Shown here in pieces: positions 24,085-33,916 of a DNA stretch of 64,000 nt (within the stretch, counting starts at the first letter, position 1; each line of letters opens with the position of its first letter). Source of the DNA: Lytechinus variegatus (Eukaryota > Echinodermata > Echinoidea > Temnopleuroida > Toxopneustidae); the NCBI RefSeq assembly GCF_018143015.1, contig NC_054758.1, positions 1-64,000 on the forward strand, read 5' to 3'. The notes beneath the pieces were generated by a model. The model saw nothing but the letters and a program-made list of their open reading frames with translations. It was not told the DNA's origin and made no database searches. The translations under genes were made by a program, and so were the position numbers.

Positions 24085-25863
24085 TCAATGGTGGCGTTCT
24101 GTGCGTGTTGGTCGGCGGACTCGTCGGGTGAGCTTCGGCGGGAGTGAGTGGGTGGCCTGGTGTACGGATGAGGTGTTGGGTCGTCGGCGGAGGTTGTAGC
24201 GAGGTGTCGGTGGCGGTGGTTTGTGTGTCGGCGGAGTCCCTGGTTGAGTTGGTGATGCAATCAGACTGCTGTGTTGGGTAGGAGGGCTCGGTGGAGTGAC
24301 GGTGGACGGCTGGTTGTTTGTGGATTGGTTAGAAGTTTGGTGGTGACGTAGGATTGGGTGCCAGATGCTGTTGATGTGGAGGCCAGGGTCTTGAGGCACA
24401 GTGTTGTGTTGATGTATCTCAATGGCTTCCCTGACCCTTCTGGTATTCCAGTGCCGGATGTTGGTGATTAGGTGGCTCCTTTCCCATTCTATGCGGTGAT
24501 TCTCTTGTTGTGCGTGCTTGACGATGGCGGATCGGTCCCAGTCGCTGCGTCGGTGGTGGGTCTTGTGTTCTTTGAGTCTGGTGTCGAAGTCTCGGCCGGT
24601 TTCCCCAATGTAGACTTTACCGCAGTCGCAGGGGATCTTGTAGACGCCTGGTTGTTTGTTGGATGGGTGCTTGTCCTTATGAGAGTGAAGGATGGAGTGT
24701 AGTTTTCGAGAGGATTGGTGTCTGACGAGGATGTTGGCAGAGTGAAGGATGCGTTGTAGTCGGTGTGAAGTCTTGCCGATGTAGGGTAGTACTATGGTGG
24801 CGACGGGCTTGGTTTCGGATGGGTTTTCGGTGCTGTCGGTGCTGGGTTGATGGTTGGGTGGTTGAGTCTTGATCCTTCTTCTGGGGTAGTGGTTGATGGT
24901 GGTGAGTGCATTGGTCACGTGCTTGAGTTCTTGATGTAAGTGTGCCTTGTCGCTGAGTTGGTGGGCTCGTCTGATGAGAGTGTTGGCGACTGATTGGTGG
25001 ATGGACGGGTGGTGGTGTGAGCGAAAGTTGAGGTAGCGGTCTGTGTGGGTAGGTTTCCGGTACACCTGGTGAGATGGGAATCCAGACGGTGTCTTAGTGA
25101 TGAGAACGTCTAGAAATGGAATTGAGTTGTCGCGTTGGGTCTCCATGGTGAACTTGATGCTGGGGTGCTGGTTGTTGAGGTGGTTGAGAAACTGGTGAAG
25201 GTCGGGTGTGCTGTGCGGCCAGATGACAAAGGTGTCGTCGACGTAGCGGAGCCAGAGTGAAGGAGGTTTGTCCGCAGTCTTGAGTGCTTGGTGCTCAAAG
25301 TGTTCCATGAAGATGTTAGCGATGATTGGTGAGAGAGGTGACCCCATGGCTGCTCCTTGTAGTTGTTTGTAGTAGTTGTTGCGCCATTTGAAGGAGTTGG
25401 AGTTGAGACAGGTGAGGAGGAGGTCGTGGATCTGGTCTGGTGTGAGATTGGTTCTGGATGCTAGGTCTGAGTCGGTGATCAGGCGTTGCTTGATGATGTC
25501 ACATGCTTGGTCTACAGGTACGCTGGTGAAGAGGGAGACGACATCAAAGCTGACGAGTGTGTCGGAGGGCCGGATCTTGGTTTTGGAGACGACGTCTATG
25601 AAGTGCTTGGAGTTGGTGACATGGTGCTGGGTCTGGCCTACGAGTGGTTGGAGGATGTTGGCCAGATGGCGTGCTGTGTTGTAGCAGGGTGACCCACGAG
25701 TGGAGATGATAGGGCGGAGAGGAGTGTTAGGCTTGTGTATCTTGGGTTGTCCGAATAAGATAGGTGACTTGGCTGAAGACGATCTGAGTTGGAAGTAGAG
25801 TGCCTTGGGTAGTGCATCGGATCGGTGTAGGGTCAGCAGTTGTTGGTTGATTTTCCTTTCGTT
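24085..25863 (-). CDS. Penelope-like RT and GIY-YIG endonuclease, N-terminally truncated
   Basis: An open frame of about 593 codons, entered from the arm junction, with no native start. The RT part begins ANERKINQQL and contains FDVVSLFTSVP (catalytic Asp), GSPLSPIIANIFM (the frame's first good ATG, 25347) and RYVDDTFVIW with the YxDD active site. The C-terminal third carries a GIY-YIG nuclease: GVYKIPCDCG, KVYIGETGR and RLKEH. A Pro/Thr/His-rich tail follows. Such proteins copy their RNA into nicked DNA, often near telomeres. The middle and C-terminal domains are uninterrupted, so the insertion is young. The missing N-terminus means it is not autonomous as it stands. Confidence 0.9.
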   Translation of the reverse strand, partial: NERKINQQLLTLHRSDALPKALYFQLRSSSAKSPILFGQPKIHKPNTPLRPIISTRGSPCYNTARHLANILQPLVGQTQHHVTNSKHFIDVVSKTKIRPSDTLVSFDVVSLFTSVPVDQACDIIKQRLITDSDLASRTNLTPDQIHDLLLTCLNSNSFKWRNNYYKQLQGAAMGSPLSPIIANIFMEHFEHQALKTADKPPSLWLRYVDDTFVIWPHSTPDLHQFLNHLNNQHPSIKFTMETQRDNSIPFLDVLITKTPSGFPSHQVYRKPTHTDRYLNFRSHHHPSIHQSVANTLIRRAHQLSDKAHLHQELKHVTNALTTINHYPRRRIKTQPPNHQPSTDSTENPSETKPVATIVLPYIGKTSHRLQRILHSANILVRHQSSRKLHSILHSHKDKHPSNKQPGVYKIPCDCGKVYIGETGRDFDTRLKEHKTHHRRSDWDRSAIVKHAQQENHRIEWERSHLITNIRHWNTRRVREAIEIHQHNTVPQDPGLHINSIWHPILRHHQTSNQSTNNQPSTVTPPSPPTQHSSLIASPTQPGTPPTHKPPPPTPRYNLRRRPNTSSVHQATHSLPPKLTRRVRRPTRTERHH

Positions 25864-26381
25864 GGCCTGGCCTCCACATCAACAGCATCTGGCACCCAAT
25901 CCTACGTCACCACCAAACTTCTAACCAATCCACAAACAACCAGCCGTCCACCGTCACTCCACCGAGCCCTCCTACCCAACACAGCAGTCTGATTGCATCA
26001 CCAACTCAACCAGGGACTCCGCCGACACACAAACCACCGCCACCGACACCTCGCTACAACCTCCGCCGACGACCCAACACCTCATCCGTACACCAGGCCA
26101 CCCACTCACTCCCGCCGAAGCTCACCCGACGAGTCCGCCGACCAACACGCACAGAACGCCACCATTGATGTACACACCGCCGACACACACACACGCCGCC
26201 GTAACTCACGCCGCCGTCTACTCACCACGTCCGCATACGACGCCCACTCGTTTCCCGCCAAACCGCCGACCCACACACAGAGCGCCACCTACGACGTCAA
26301 CCCGCCGTGACCGCCGGCCTAGAGCTTTCCCCCACGTCCGCACGCACGCCATAAGTACCGCCGCACGCCGAGCGAACACTC

Positions 26382-26422
26382 ACTCCTGAAGACGGACAGT
26401 CAACCTGTCCGAAACGTCGAGT
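26382..26422 (+). ncRNA. Hammerhead-like ribozyme motif, PLE1 inverted arm
   Basis: Exact mirror of 23831-23871 in the inverted 5' arm, so it is read on the plus strand. Any transcript crossing the whole element could pair the two arms and mask both motifs. Confidence 0.55.
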
Positions 26423-27352
26423 CTCTCTACTACTCATCATCTCTACTCGCCGACGCAAGCCAGCATCTCCTCATCAGCTCTACTACTCAAGCTGTTCTCA
26501 CTCAACATTCCTTCTGGTTTACAGTCCTTTTCAGGACTATTCTCAAGAAAGAATACTCTATTCTCAAATCTCCACTTTCTCGCCTATCCACTTCCTCTCT
26601 CCTTCTATCCACTGCTTCTATAACACTCCACATGGTGTACCGTAAACCACATCAGCAATTGTACATGCCACCATGCAAACCTTCAAACAACATCTGTAAA
26701 AAATCTGTTTTATGAACAATATTGTTCGGTTTTACTAATTTTAGCTACAAATTTTGTCTTCCTTAAACTTACAACTAGTAAGAAATTTCATGACCAATAA
26801 AAATTAAAATTACTGTTTTCCTCATACATACATATTAATATTGAATATGAACCTGTTTTATGACCTTTTTAGGAACAATTCCTCGTATGAATCAAGTACT
26901 AGATGACGAAGCAGTTTCATGATCAGTTTAAGTACAATCATTATGTTCCTCATACTTATAAATTAGTATTGTAAATAATCATTTCATTAACATTAACCAG
27001 TTTAGGTACAATTATTTTATGTCATACATTTATAAATGAGTTGGCCCATTGTAATGATCAAATTAATGAGCAGTATAAGAACTGTTTATACATTGATCAT
27101 ATCTAGGTTGTATCAGCCTGAGTGAAGAGGTCACCTTTAGCTTAATAAGTTTATTAGTTCACCTACCGAATCTTGTCACTGACTGCTTGTAAGAATGATT
27201 GAAGATCCTTCTGAGGCTTTTCATTGAATATGAAATTTCCTTTGCTGATCTGAGGGAAAGAACCCTGAAAGAATAGAAGCATCATTGGAAATAGTAATTC
27301 ACCAAATCATTTCTTTATTCTCATTTTCATAATGCTCAAAATTGTATCATGC

Positions 27353-27782
27353 ATGCCCGTCAGTGTCCACATTGACACGAACTGGCATGATGAGTTCACG
27401 CATAGTTTGGGCATAGTTTACGCACTTCCCGCATTGGCACGACGAGTTTGTGCAATTCAGACGGTGTCATGCTAAACTATTCGTAAACTCGACGTGAGCT
27501 GTTCGTGAACTATTCGTGACAGTCATGGCATGGCGCGCACTGCCACGCATCCTCCTGCATCGTCCCGACGAGTTCACGAACAGTTTGCGCATAGTTCACG
27601 ACTCGGTCGCTAAATTTTGTAGTGACCAAAATTTTGAACATTCCAAATTCTCGACCAGGCATGGCACGCAGTCACGACGTGTTTACGCACACTTCACGCC
27701 AGTTCACGACTAGTTTGCGCGCTGGCACGACTTGAGTCGTACCAATGCATAACACAAAATCGTGCAAGTGTCAGGCTGGCTT
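27353..27782. mobile_element. Foldback element FB1, right-half copy
   Basis: Matches 21555-21983 and ends in the same terminus AGGCTGGCTT next to TA. The left half is missing: homology starts abruptly at TGCCCGTCAGTGTCCACATT. The same flank (TTTATGACCT...) follows as in unit 1. Confidence 0.9.
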
Positions 27783-27859
27783 TATGACCTACTTTCAAGA
27801 ACTGAACTTGCCACAACACTTCACTTCTTTTATCATTAAAAGAACTGACCTTCTGTGTT

Positions 27860-28378
27860 GTACAACGCCTACTTAGCTTGTTGTACGCGATCAAATGGGA
27901 GGCTGAATGTCACACATTCGTACCATTGCACACAAGACGTACCATCCAAAATGTACTGTTCAAAATGTACCATTGCACGGCCTTAGGAGGTGACGTCACA
28001 ATGCGATTTCATTGAATAAGGCCGGGGAATAAGGTGACAATGCGCGTACAGCCCGCTGGCTAAATGCGCAATGCTGTCCAAAATCATGCGCGCTTGTGGG
28101 ATTTTCCTTTTCACTTTCAATATTTTTGCTCCCTTTTCATAGATTACTGGAGGAAAAAACTCTTGTTTTTTTTTAAATATTTTCGCTAGATTCCGAGGCG
28201 TTGTACAACACAAATAGCGAATATTCTTATTAGTGCAATGGTGCGAGATTTCGCATTCGGTGAAAGAAATAAACGTTCTATTCAACTCGGCTAACGCCTC
28301 GTTGAATAGAGCATCTTTCTTTCACCTCCTGCGAAATCTTGCACCATCGCACTCATGCCTATTCGCTATTTCTATATT
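27860..28378. mobile_element. 519-bp insertion with two inverted repeats (MITE-like)
   Basis: Absent from the equivalent place in unit 1 (near 22064). It contains an outer pair GTTGTACAACGCCT / AGGCGTTGTACAAC (27856-27870 and 28195-28210). A second hairpin follows (about 28212-28372) with arms carrying AATAGCGAAT, TGCGAGATTTCGCA and GAAAGAAA. It may be two adjacent MITEs or one composite. No coding capacity. Confidence 0.6.
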
Positions 28379-28540
28379 ATTTGACACACATTATTTTACT
28401 GCATCAATAATTTTCTTACTTTTAAACTCCATTGTTCTGATGGAATTAAATGTTCAGCTTTTGCAAGTTATAATCATTTTGAAATTGTTTCCAACATCTA
28501 GAAATTACATTAAAATTGAACTTTCTGTTTCTCAATAAAT

Positions 28541-29214
28541 CTAACAAACCAATGCTTCTACATGGATTTTGCCTCAAAGCAAATTCACAAATGGACAGGG
28601 GGGTATCTACTCGCCAATGGAAGTCCCCCCCCCCTACCCCCGGGTTCTCATCATTTCATCAAACAGGATACATGTAATTTAAAAATTCCACCACTCTTTC
28701 CTATCCTTACTCCTCCATCTTTCTATTTCATAATATCTAATAGTCTCCCCCAAAAAATATATTATGCCTCCTCTCTATCTTTACATCTATCATAGAGCTA
28801 TTACAATAGCTCTATGCATCTATCATTCTAATAATAATAAGCATTAAAGGTATTATTTAACTTTGTGAGCAGCCGATTTAAAAAAAATCTCAAATCATGA
28901 TGAAACATGTGTACAAGTGCATGTATTAGAACTAATAAACCCTGTAAACAACCATTATTGAGAATGAAACAAAGCTAAAACTAGAAGGCAAACCCCGATT
29001 TTGTAAATAGGCGTCTTATAGATACCTGAATAGTACACATAAGTGTATGGGATGAAATTAAGATGGTGTTTCCGGTCACTTTATATTTCAATTTTTGAAG
29101 CACTAAATAATTATTTTCGAACGCAATTTTTTCTAGGCTTCATTTTGGTAACATATCACAGACACAGGTGACAAGTGTGACCTTCTAGCTCAGATTTTTA
29201 AAAGTCAAACCAAT
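28541..29214. other. Non-coding spacer
   Basis: Nothing recognisable apart from a C-run (28628-28640) and a short inverted AGAGCTATTGTAATAGCTCT near 28795. Confidence 0.55.
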
Positions 29215-29672
29215 GTTAATCAATCACTTTAATTTATATAGCACAGCTTTTATATGGATATATTCAGCTGCGCTTGTTCAGAGCTCGTTTTACTTATTTT
29301 GGTCTACATAGCATATTTTCTTAACTAAAGAGATATGTTTTTAATTTTGATTTGAAGACAGCCAAGGATGGAGAGTTTCTTATATCAATTGGCAGGCTAT
29401 TCCACAGTTTAGGGGCAGCAAGTGCAAATGCACGTTTGTGAAATGGTATCTGAAACAATAATTTATCTGTGGTACTTCCCAGGCTTCGACTGTGTAAATG
29501 AGTTTTAAGTTTTAGTAATTCTGTAATGTAATGTGGGGCTTGAGCGATTGATGATTTATATACAATTAACAGAATTTTGAATGAAATTCTTTGACGTACA
29601 GGCAACCAGTGAAGTTCTCTCACAATGGGTGTAATGGAACTGAACTTTGGGACACGGTATATAAGTCTTGCA
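29215..29672 (-). pseudogene. 5'-truncated CR1/L2-type LINE, RT C-terminus
   Basis: The minus frame 29321-29672 reads RLIYRVPKFSSITPIVREL, HWLPVRQRISFKIL, and KLWNSLPIDIRNSPSLAVFK. This is the standard end of CR1/L2-group ORF2 proteins. The rest is the 3' UTR with GCTGTGCTATATAAATT. The frame is open to its stop at 29321. Everything upstream of the RT C-terminus is missing, as usual for 5'-truncated insertions. Confidence 0.85.
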
Positions 29673-30860
29673 CATGAATGTCTACAATGTCTACATTGTT
29701 AGACAAACTTTGCATCATAAATCCTTTTTCCATGGTAAACTGTTATAAAATCTAAATTTAAAGTTGACTGCGATATGGGTCTCTTTAAAAATGTTTCCCT
29801 TTCTGATTAAATTATATTTATTATGTAAAGAATAAGCATTAATATCTGAATTAGACACCTAGATGTTTGTGAGGGCAATAGCAATTAATAATAAACATTC
29901 CTGATACCTTGAAGCAATGTAAAAAGAGCTCATATTGTTCTCTAAAGGTTAGATGGTTTATTTGATAGAATGTCAAATTTATCTTTAATATGAAAATAAA
30001 CAAGATGACACCTGTCTAGATGTTTAATAAATGTACACAGTAATTCCTAACATTTGACAGGGATGTATAAAATTCGGAGTTCACATGTCATTATCCACAG
30101 GATAGAGTCTCACTTTCTTAAGTTTTATTTTTCATCCCAATTTTTTATTCACTATGTAAGTGTCAGGGAGATTCCCTAAAATGTGTACAAGTCATTAACA
30201 ATTGTTATCATGTTAATTACATTCATGTACATGCTCCCCTTCATTTGACTATTTCTGACTTTGGTTGACTACAAGGTCAAGTACACAAAAATTGTAAACA
30301 TCTAGACAAATGGAATGTAAATTACTTTCTGGAGTTTACTAGTTGGTAGAGCATATTAATGGATTGCACCATTAGTTCAACATGAATAGCTCCATGCATT
30401 AATACAGATCATGTGCATGTATAGTGTTTGTCTTTGTAGAAAAGTCATGAATATTTTTCTTTTACCAAGTTCACAATTTTGAAAATTCTACAAATACATG
30501 TAGTTCCTTTCTCTAAAAAAATATTGGATTTCATTCTAATTTCTATTCAGCATTATTAATTGAAGTTGCTGGTGTATAACATCCAGGAAGTAGGACTGTG
30601 ATTCATTTAGGGCACTATTTCAATCATGGTTAACCTTATTATGACCATCAGAGACAAGCACTACATATAATTCGGCAGACTGTTCATTGCAGCATTTGAT
30701 ACTGGGGTAAATTTCCATTTCTTTGCTAGACCTTCAAATTGTGCTCCTAGTAGCTTCCAAACAGAATTAAAGAATTTGAAATTCAGTAAACTATCCTGTA
30801 CTGACACTTCAATCCAATTTGCAGCCTGTCAATATCCACTATTCTATTTCAAACAAAGTT
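29673..30860. other. Non-coding, AT-rich
   Basis: No gene, LINE segment or structured repeat was recognised. It may be intron or 3' flank of the LRR gene to its right. Confidence 0.5.
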
Positions 30861-30959
30861 TATTGAAAGACCATTCATAAATTATTATATCCTATAAAGC
30901 AAAATAAATAAAGCAAACAAGCAAAACACACAAACACCCATAACCAATGCATTAACATA

Positions 30960-31070
30960 GTATAAGAACTCGATGTTAAGTCAGTAAGATTGGGCATAAT
31001 ACACAGTGCTTCTGCTATGTCACTGAATGAGATTGTTGACAAGTCTATTGCTTTCAACACACAAACGTAT
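30960..31070 (-). pseudogene. Degenerate LRR exon
   Basis: The minus frame reads VLKAIDLSTISFSDIAEALC followed by IMPNLTDL. This matches the IAEALC..PNLTDL core of an NLR-type leucine-rich repeat and the same part of the five intact exons. I find no clear donor after it and no DQEEFY second repeat. It may be a decayed or diverged, possibly terminal, LRR exon. Confidence 0.5.
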
Positions 31071-31938
31071 ATCTTTCATTACAAACATATAATTTAAAGT
31101 TAAAACAACCGTATTACAACTATTCATTTCTAATATAAATTATGAGTGCTATAAAGCCATTGAGATGTATATTCTACAGATATATGTCATCAGACACCAA
31201 CTCACTAAACATAGGTTGAGTAGGACAAAAACATATTTATTGTCTTGCCAACAGATATATGTACCAGTAATGTTGATTGAAAAACATTAATTTGAAACTG
31301 ATGTCAAGTTTTAAGGCAGGTATTTATCTTCTACAATATGTGAGTCAGCAAGAAAACAGTATGTTCATATTCATATCCATTTTCCATTCTAGCTTTTACC
31401 CTGCATACCATCTCAATCTAAACCACCTGGTCATTGTTCATTTCATCCTATTATTATGTTCCATGTATACACTCAATGTAGCTCTCACTGTACTGTATAC
31501 ATTGTATGTATCATGGTCAATATCACTCTCATACACATACCACATGCACCTCTGATATTCAATGATCTACTTTCTCTCCCACCTTTTTGAAGCTGATATT
31601 TCTCTTTATATCTTCCATGTGTATTATCATATTAGAGATGACTAGGAAGAATCACATATGGATAAAGTTAAAAAGGTTTCCATGTTTCAACATCAATCAT
31701 AACCAAACACTTGAAGATATGACAAATTTGTCAATTACAGCATACTTGTGCATTAGAACCAAATTTAAAAAAGAAATCTCATCTAGTCTCCTTTATTTAT
31801 AAACACTCTCAAACAATATTTCTAAGTAGCATGAAATATGTTCTTTAATGTATTTAACACAATAAAATTAGATAAACACTTTTTCAATATTCCAAGTTTT
31901 CCAAACATGATGTGAGAATAAAGTAGAGGCAGACATAC

Positions 31939-32106
31939 CTTCAAGGTTGAAGCCTTCTCATTAAGATGAGAATATAACTCCTCCTGGTCACAAATGTCAC
32001 TTAGTTTCAGGTTAGTCAGGTTAGGTAGGGAGCATAAACATTCTACTAGGTGATGTAAAGAGGCTGATGATAGAGGCATATAACTCTCAATCTTAAGAGT
32101 ATGGAC
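31939..32106 (-). CDS. LRR exon 1 (leftmost intact)
   Basis: A 168-bp internal exon encoding 56 residues, spanning two 28-residue leucine-rich repeats of the NLR (ribonuclease-inhibitor-like) type. The acceptor is TGTACACATGTAG before 32106; the donor is TTGAAG/GTATGT at 31939/31938. Only phase 0 is open. Residues 1-30 include VHTL and LCSLPNLTNL; the second repeat starts DQEE and ends LNEKASTLK. Variable-site residues: K5, E7, S8, Y9, M10, C23, K34, S36, D37, I38. LRRs of this sort sense ligands or partners in innate-immune receptors. The specific receptor class is inferred from the repeat consensus alone. Confidence 0.8.
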
Positions 32107-32310
32107 CTACATGTGTACAAAAAATGATCATTAAACACACATGTACATATCAGATGGTATGATCATGCTGCAATGCTTCAAGTTAAACTGGTTCAAAAAT
32201 GTTTGAAACATAAATTAACATTTTAGCCTCCATACCTGTTTAGGCTTCACATCTTTTCTGTTGAGGTATATTTTGTTTAAGACTACACATTTTTAATACC
32301 TATGAATTTT
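32107..32310 (-). other. LRR-unit intron remnant upstream of exon 1
   Basis: Homologous to the sequence right of the other exons (TGTACATATCAGATGGTATG). It ends at ATGAATTTT (32302-32310), the 9-bp target word duplicated at the far side of PLE2 (37213-37221). Confidence 0.75.
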
Positions 32311-32326
32311 AAGAGAATCAAAAGTG

Positions 32327-32365
32327 GCCTAAGCTTTCGATCCTAGCAGAATCTTCTTCGGAGGC
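32327..32365 (-). ncRNA. Hammerhead-like ribozyme motif, PLE2 3' end
   Basis: Minus strand, in order: GCCT (helix I), CCGAAGA (core, with U4 changed to C), one extra A, GATTC/GGATC (helix II, loop TGCTA), GAAA, G-C plus A-U (helix III), CTT (cleavage triplet), AGGC (helix I partner). All three helices differ in sequence from the PLE1 motif yet pair. The U4 to C change would be expected to weaken cleavage in this copy. Confidence 0.5.
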
Positions 32366-33280
32366 AAAATGACAAACATATAAGGTGGAACAACCATAAT
32401 ATAGACCACAGACATTCAACAGCAACACTGGAGCAAGGAGACAAAAGGGGCATTAGTGAGAAAAGATAACCAATCAGGTTAATGAAGGCGATGAAAGAAA
32501 AGGAGTAGGCAAACACAAAGGGAAGTAGGTGTAAGGCCAAAGAAAGACCTCAAGACAAGAGGGATTAAGATAATGAGGCAGGCAACATCAAACAGGATCT
32601 GGAACAAAACAGTGATAGAGGGTATGAGGAAGAGATGAATGACAAGAGAATTTGTGAGAGGTGGGTCAAACAGGTAACAAAGAAAGGCATAATAAACTTG
32701 TGCATAAGAGTTAGAAAAAGGGAAAGAGAAGGGAACAACTGATAGTGTGCAAAAGACATAAGTATGTATGATAGAGCATTAAACAAACTAGAAGAAGACA
32801 ATAAATGTAAAAATAAATCTGTAAGTATAAAAGTATCCAAAAAGAAAAAAAAAATAAATATATATACAAATGGTGTAACTGATATTGTAATCCACTGGGT
32901 GTGAGGGGAAAAAACACAAGACTATAAGATAGAAAAAACCCTGTATATATGGAAGGGAAGCAAATTGCCTAAAAGTGTAAAAGCAAATAAAGAAGCTGAT
33001 GCTGTATGAGAGAGGGGGCCTATTGGGGGGGGGGGGGGGACATAGTAAACATGAAAAAAAGCAAAATAAATAAGTGATAAATCTAAGAGGTGAAGGGAGA
33101 GGGAAAAAAATATTTATATGAATAAATGTTATATCGCCTGAATAAGGGAGGAAAAATAGGAGCTGAGCTTGTATGAGATATGGGAGGAAAGTAGAGGCAG
33201 AAACTAAAATGTAACTAATCTAAAAGAGCTGAGGGAAAAAAACATGTGTATACAAATGGAAAGTGGATAAGAAGGATTAA

Positions 33281-33913
33281 TCAGTCGTTCCCCTCTTGGA
33301 TGTTCAGGCCATGAGGTTGGATGGTGCGAAGTCGTCTCATCCAGAACTTCTCTCTGCTAGTACGGACTGAGTCAGGACGGGTACCTAAAGATTTGATGCC
33401 CTGTAGCATCATGTCAGTGATGGAGTGGTTGGGAAGGTTAAAATGGCGGCCAACTGGAGTGTCCAGCTTTGCTGTGTTGACGGTGGATCTGTGCCCGTAG
33501 AATCGTTTCTTGAGTGTGGTCTTGGTTTCCCCTACGTATTGTACCCTACAAACTCTGCAAGTGATGAGATATACAACATTAGTGGTAGTGCAAGTGATGT
33601 TGCCCTTGGTTCGGTGAGAAAGGCTGGTAGAGTTGCTGGTGAGAGTGTCGCCCTCGTGAATGTGTATTTCACATATAATACACCTGTTGCTGGTGCATTT
33701 GAAGGCGGGTGCCATGCTGTATGGGAGAAGAATGGTTAGTGAGGGAGGGCAATTCAGCACGAACAATGAGGTCACTGAGATTCGGTGGGCGTCGGTATGC
33801 TACAATGGGAGTATCGGGAACGGCCTGTTGGAGACGATCAGAAGTGTGTAAAATGTGGTGGTTATGAAACAGGATTTTACGGAGAGGGGGTAGATTGGGA
33901 TGGAAGGTGGTCA
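33281..33913 (-). pseudogene. PLE2 RT C-terminus and GIY-YIG endonuclease
   Basis: Starts at the foldback junction with VTTFHPNLPPLRKIL and continues to VAYRRPPNLSDLIVRAEL, the conserved end of a Penelope-type RT. A frameshift near 33700-33745 leads into the nuclease: CTSNRCIICEIHIHEG, VVYLITCRVCRVQYVGET and LKKRFYGHRS, with Cys pairs and the YVGET form of GIY-YIG. It ends INPHGLNIQEGND-like at 33281. Dead through the frameshift and the upstream insertion. Confidence 0.85.
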
Positions 33914-33916
33914 CAA

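Larger units (their letters stand above)
23595..26658 (-). mobile_element. Penelope-like retroelement PLE1 with inverted 793-bp arms
   Basis: A 3064-bp insertion inside CTGTAAAAAATCT of the tandem unit; the word is repeated on both sides (about 23581-23593 and 26691-26705). The minus strand encodes an N-truncated RT with a GIY-YIG endonuclease. The last 793 bp of the element (23595-24387) reappear in reverse at the other end (25866-26658). The two arms have identical length and perfectly mirrored coordinates. A 30-40-bp filler (26659 onward) separates the right arm from the target repeat. Confidence 0.9.
22103..28418. repeat. Subtelomeric tandem unit, copy 2 (with insertions)
   Basis: Repeats 18235-22102 in order: opening segment, 120-bp minisatellite, 90-bp repeats, foldback element and its right flank. 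It carries a Penelope-like element (23595-26658) and a 519-bp block (27860-28378). Its foldback element is reduced to the right half. A third unit opens at about 28419 and runs only to about 28540. Confidence 0.85.

Noticed and set aside
24085-25863. Telomerase or another host RT near the telomere
   Set aside because: The YVDD block together with a C-terminal GIY-YIG nuclease is diagnostic of a Penelope-like element, not telomerase.
31277-31802. Plus-strand hydrophobic small proteins near the LRR units (also at 51249, 59523, 62386)
   Set aside because: They are translations of the repeated intronic block; no start context or conserved length supports real proteins, although the block is listed as a finding.
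32236-32262. Possible 22-nt microexon (AAAAGNTGTGAAGCC...ACAG/GTATGG) in several LRR units, minus strand
   Set aside because: 22 nt would break the phase-0 frame between the 168-bp exons, and the splice-like bases are not kept in every unit (e.g. 60480).
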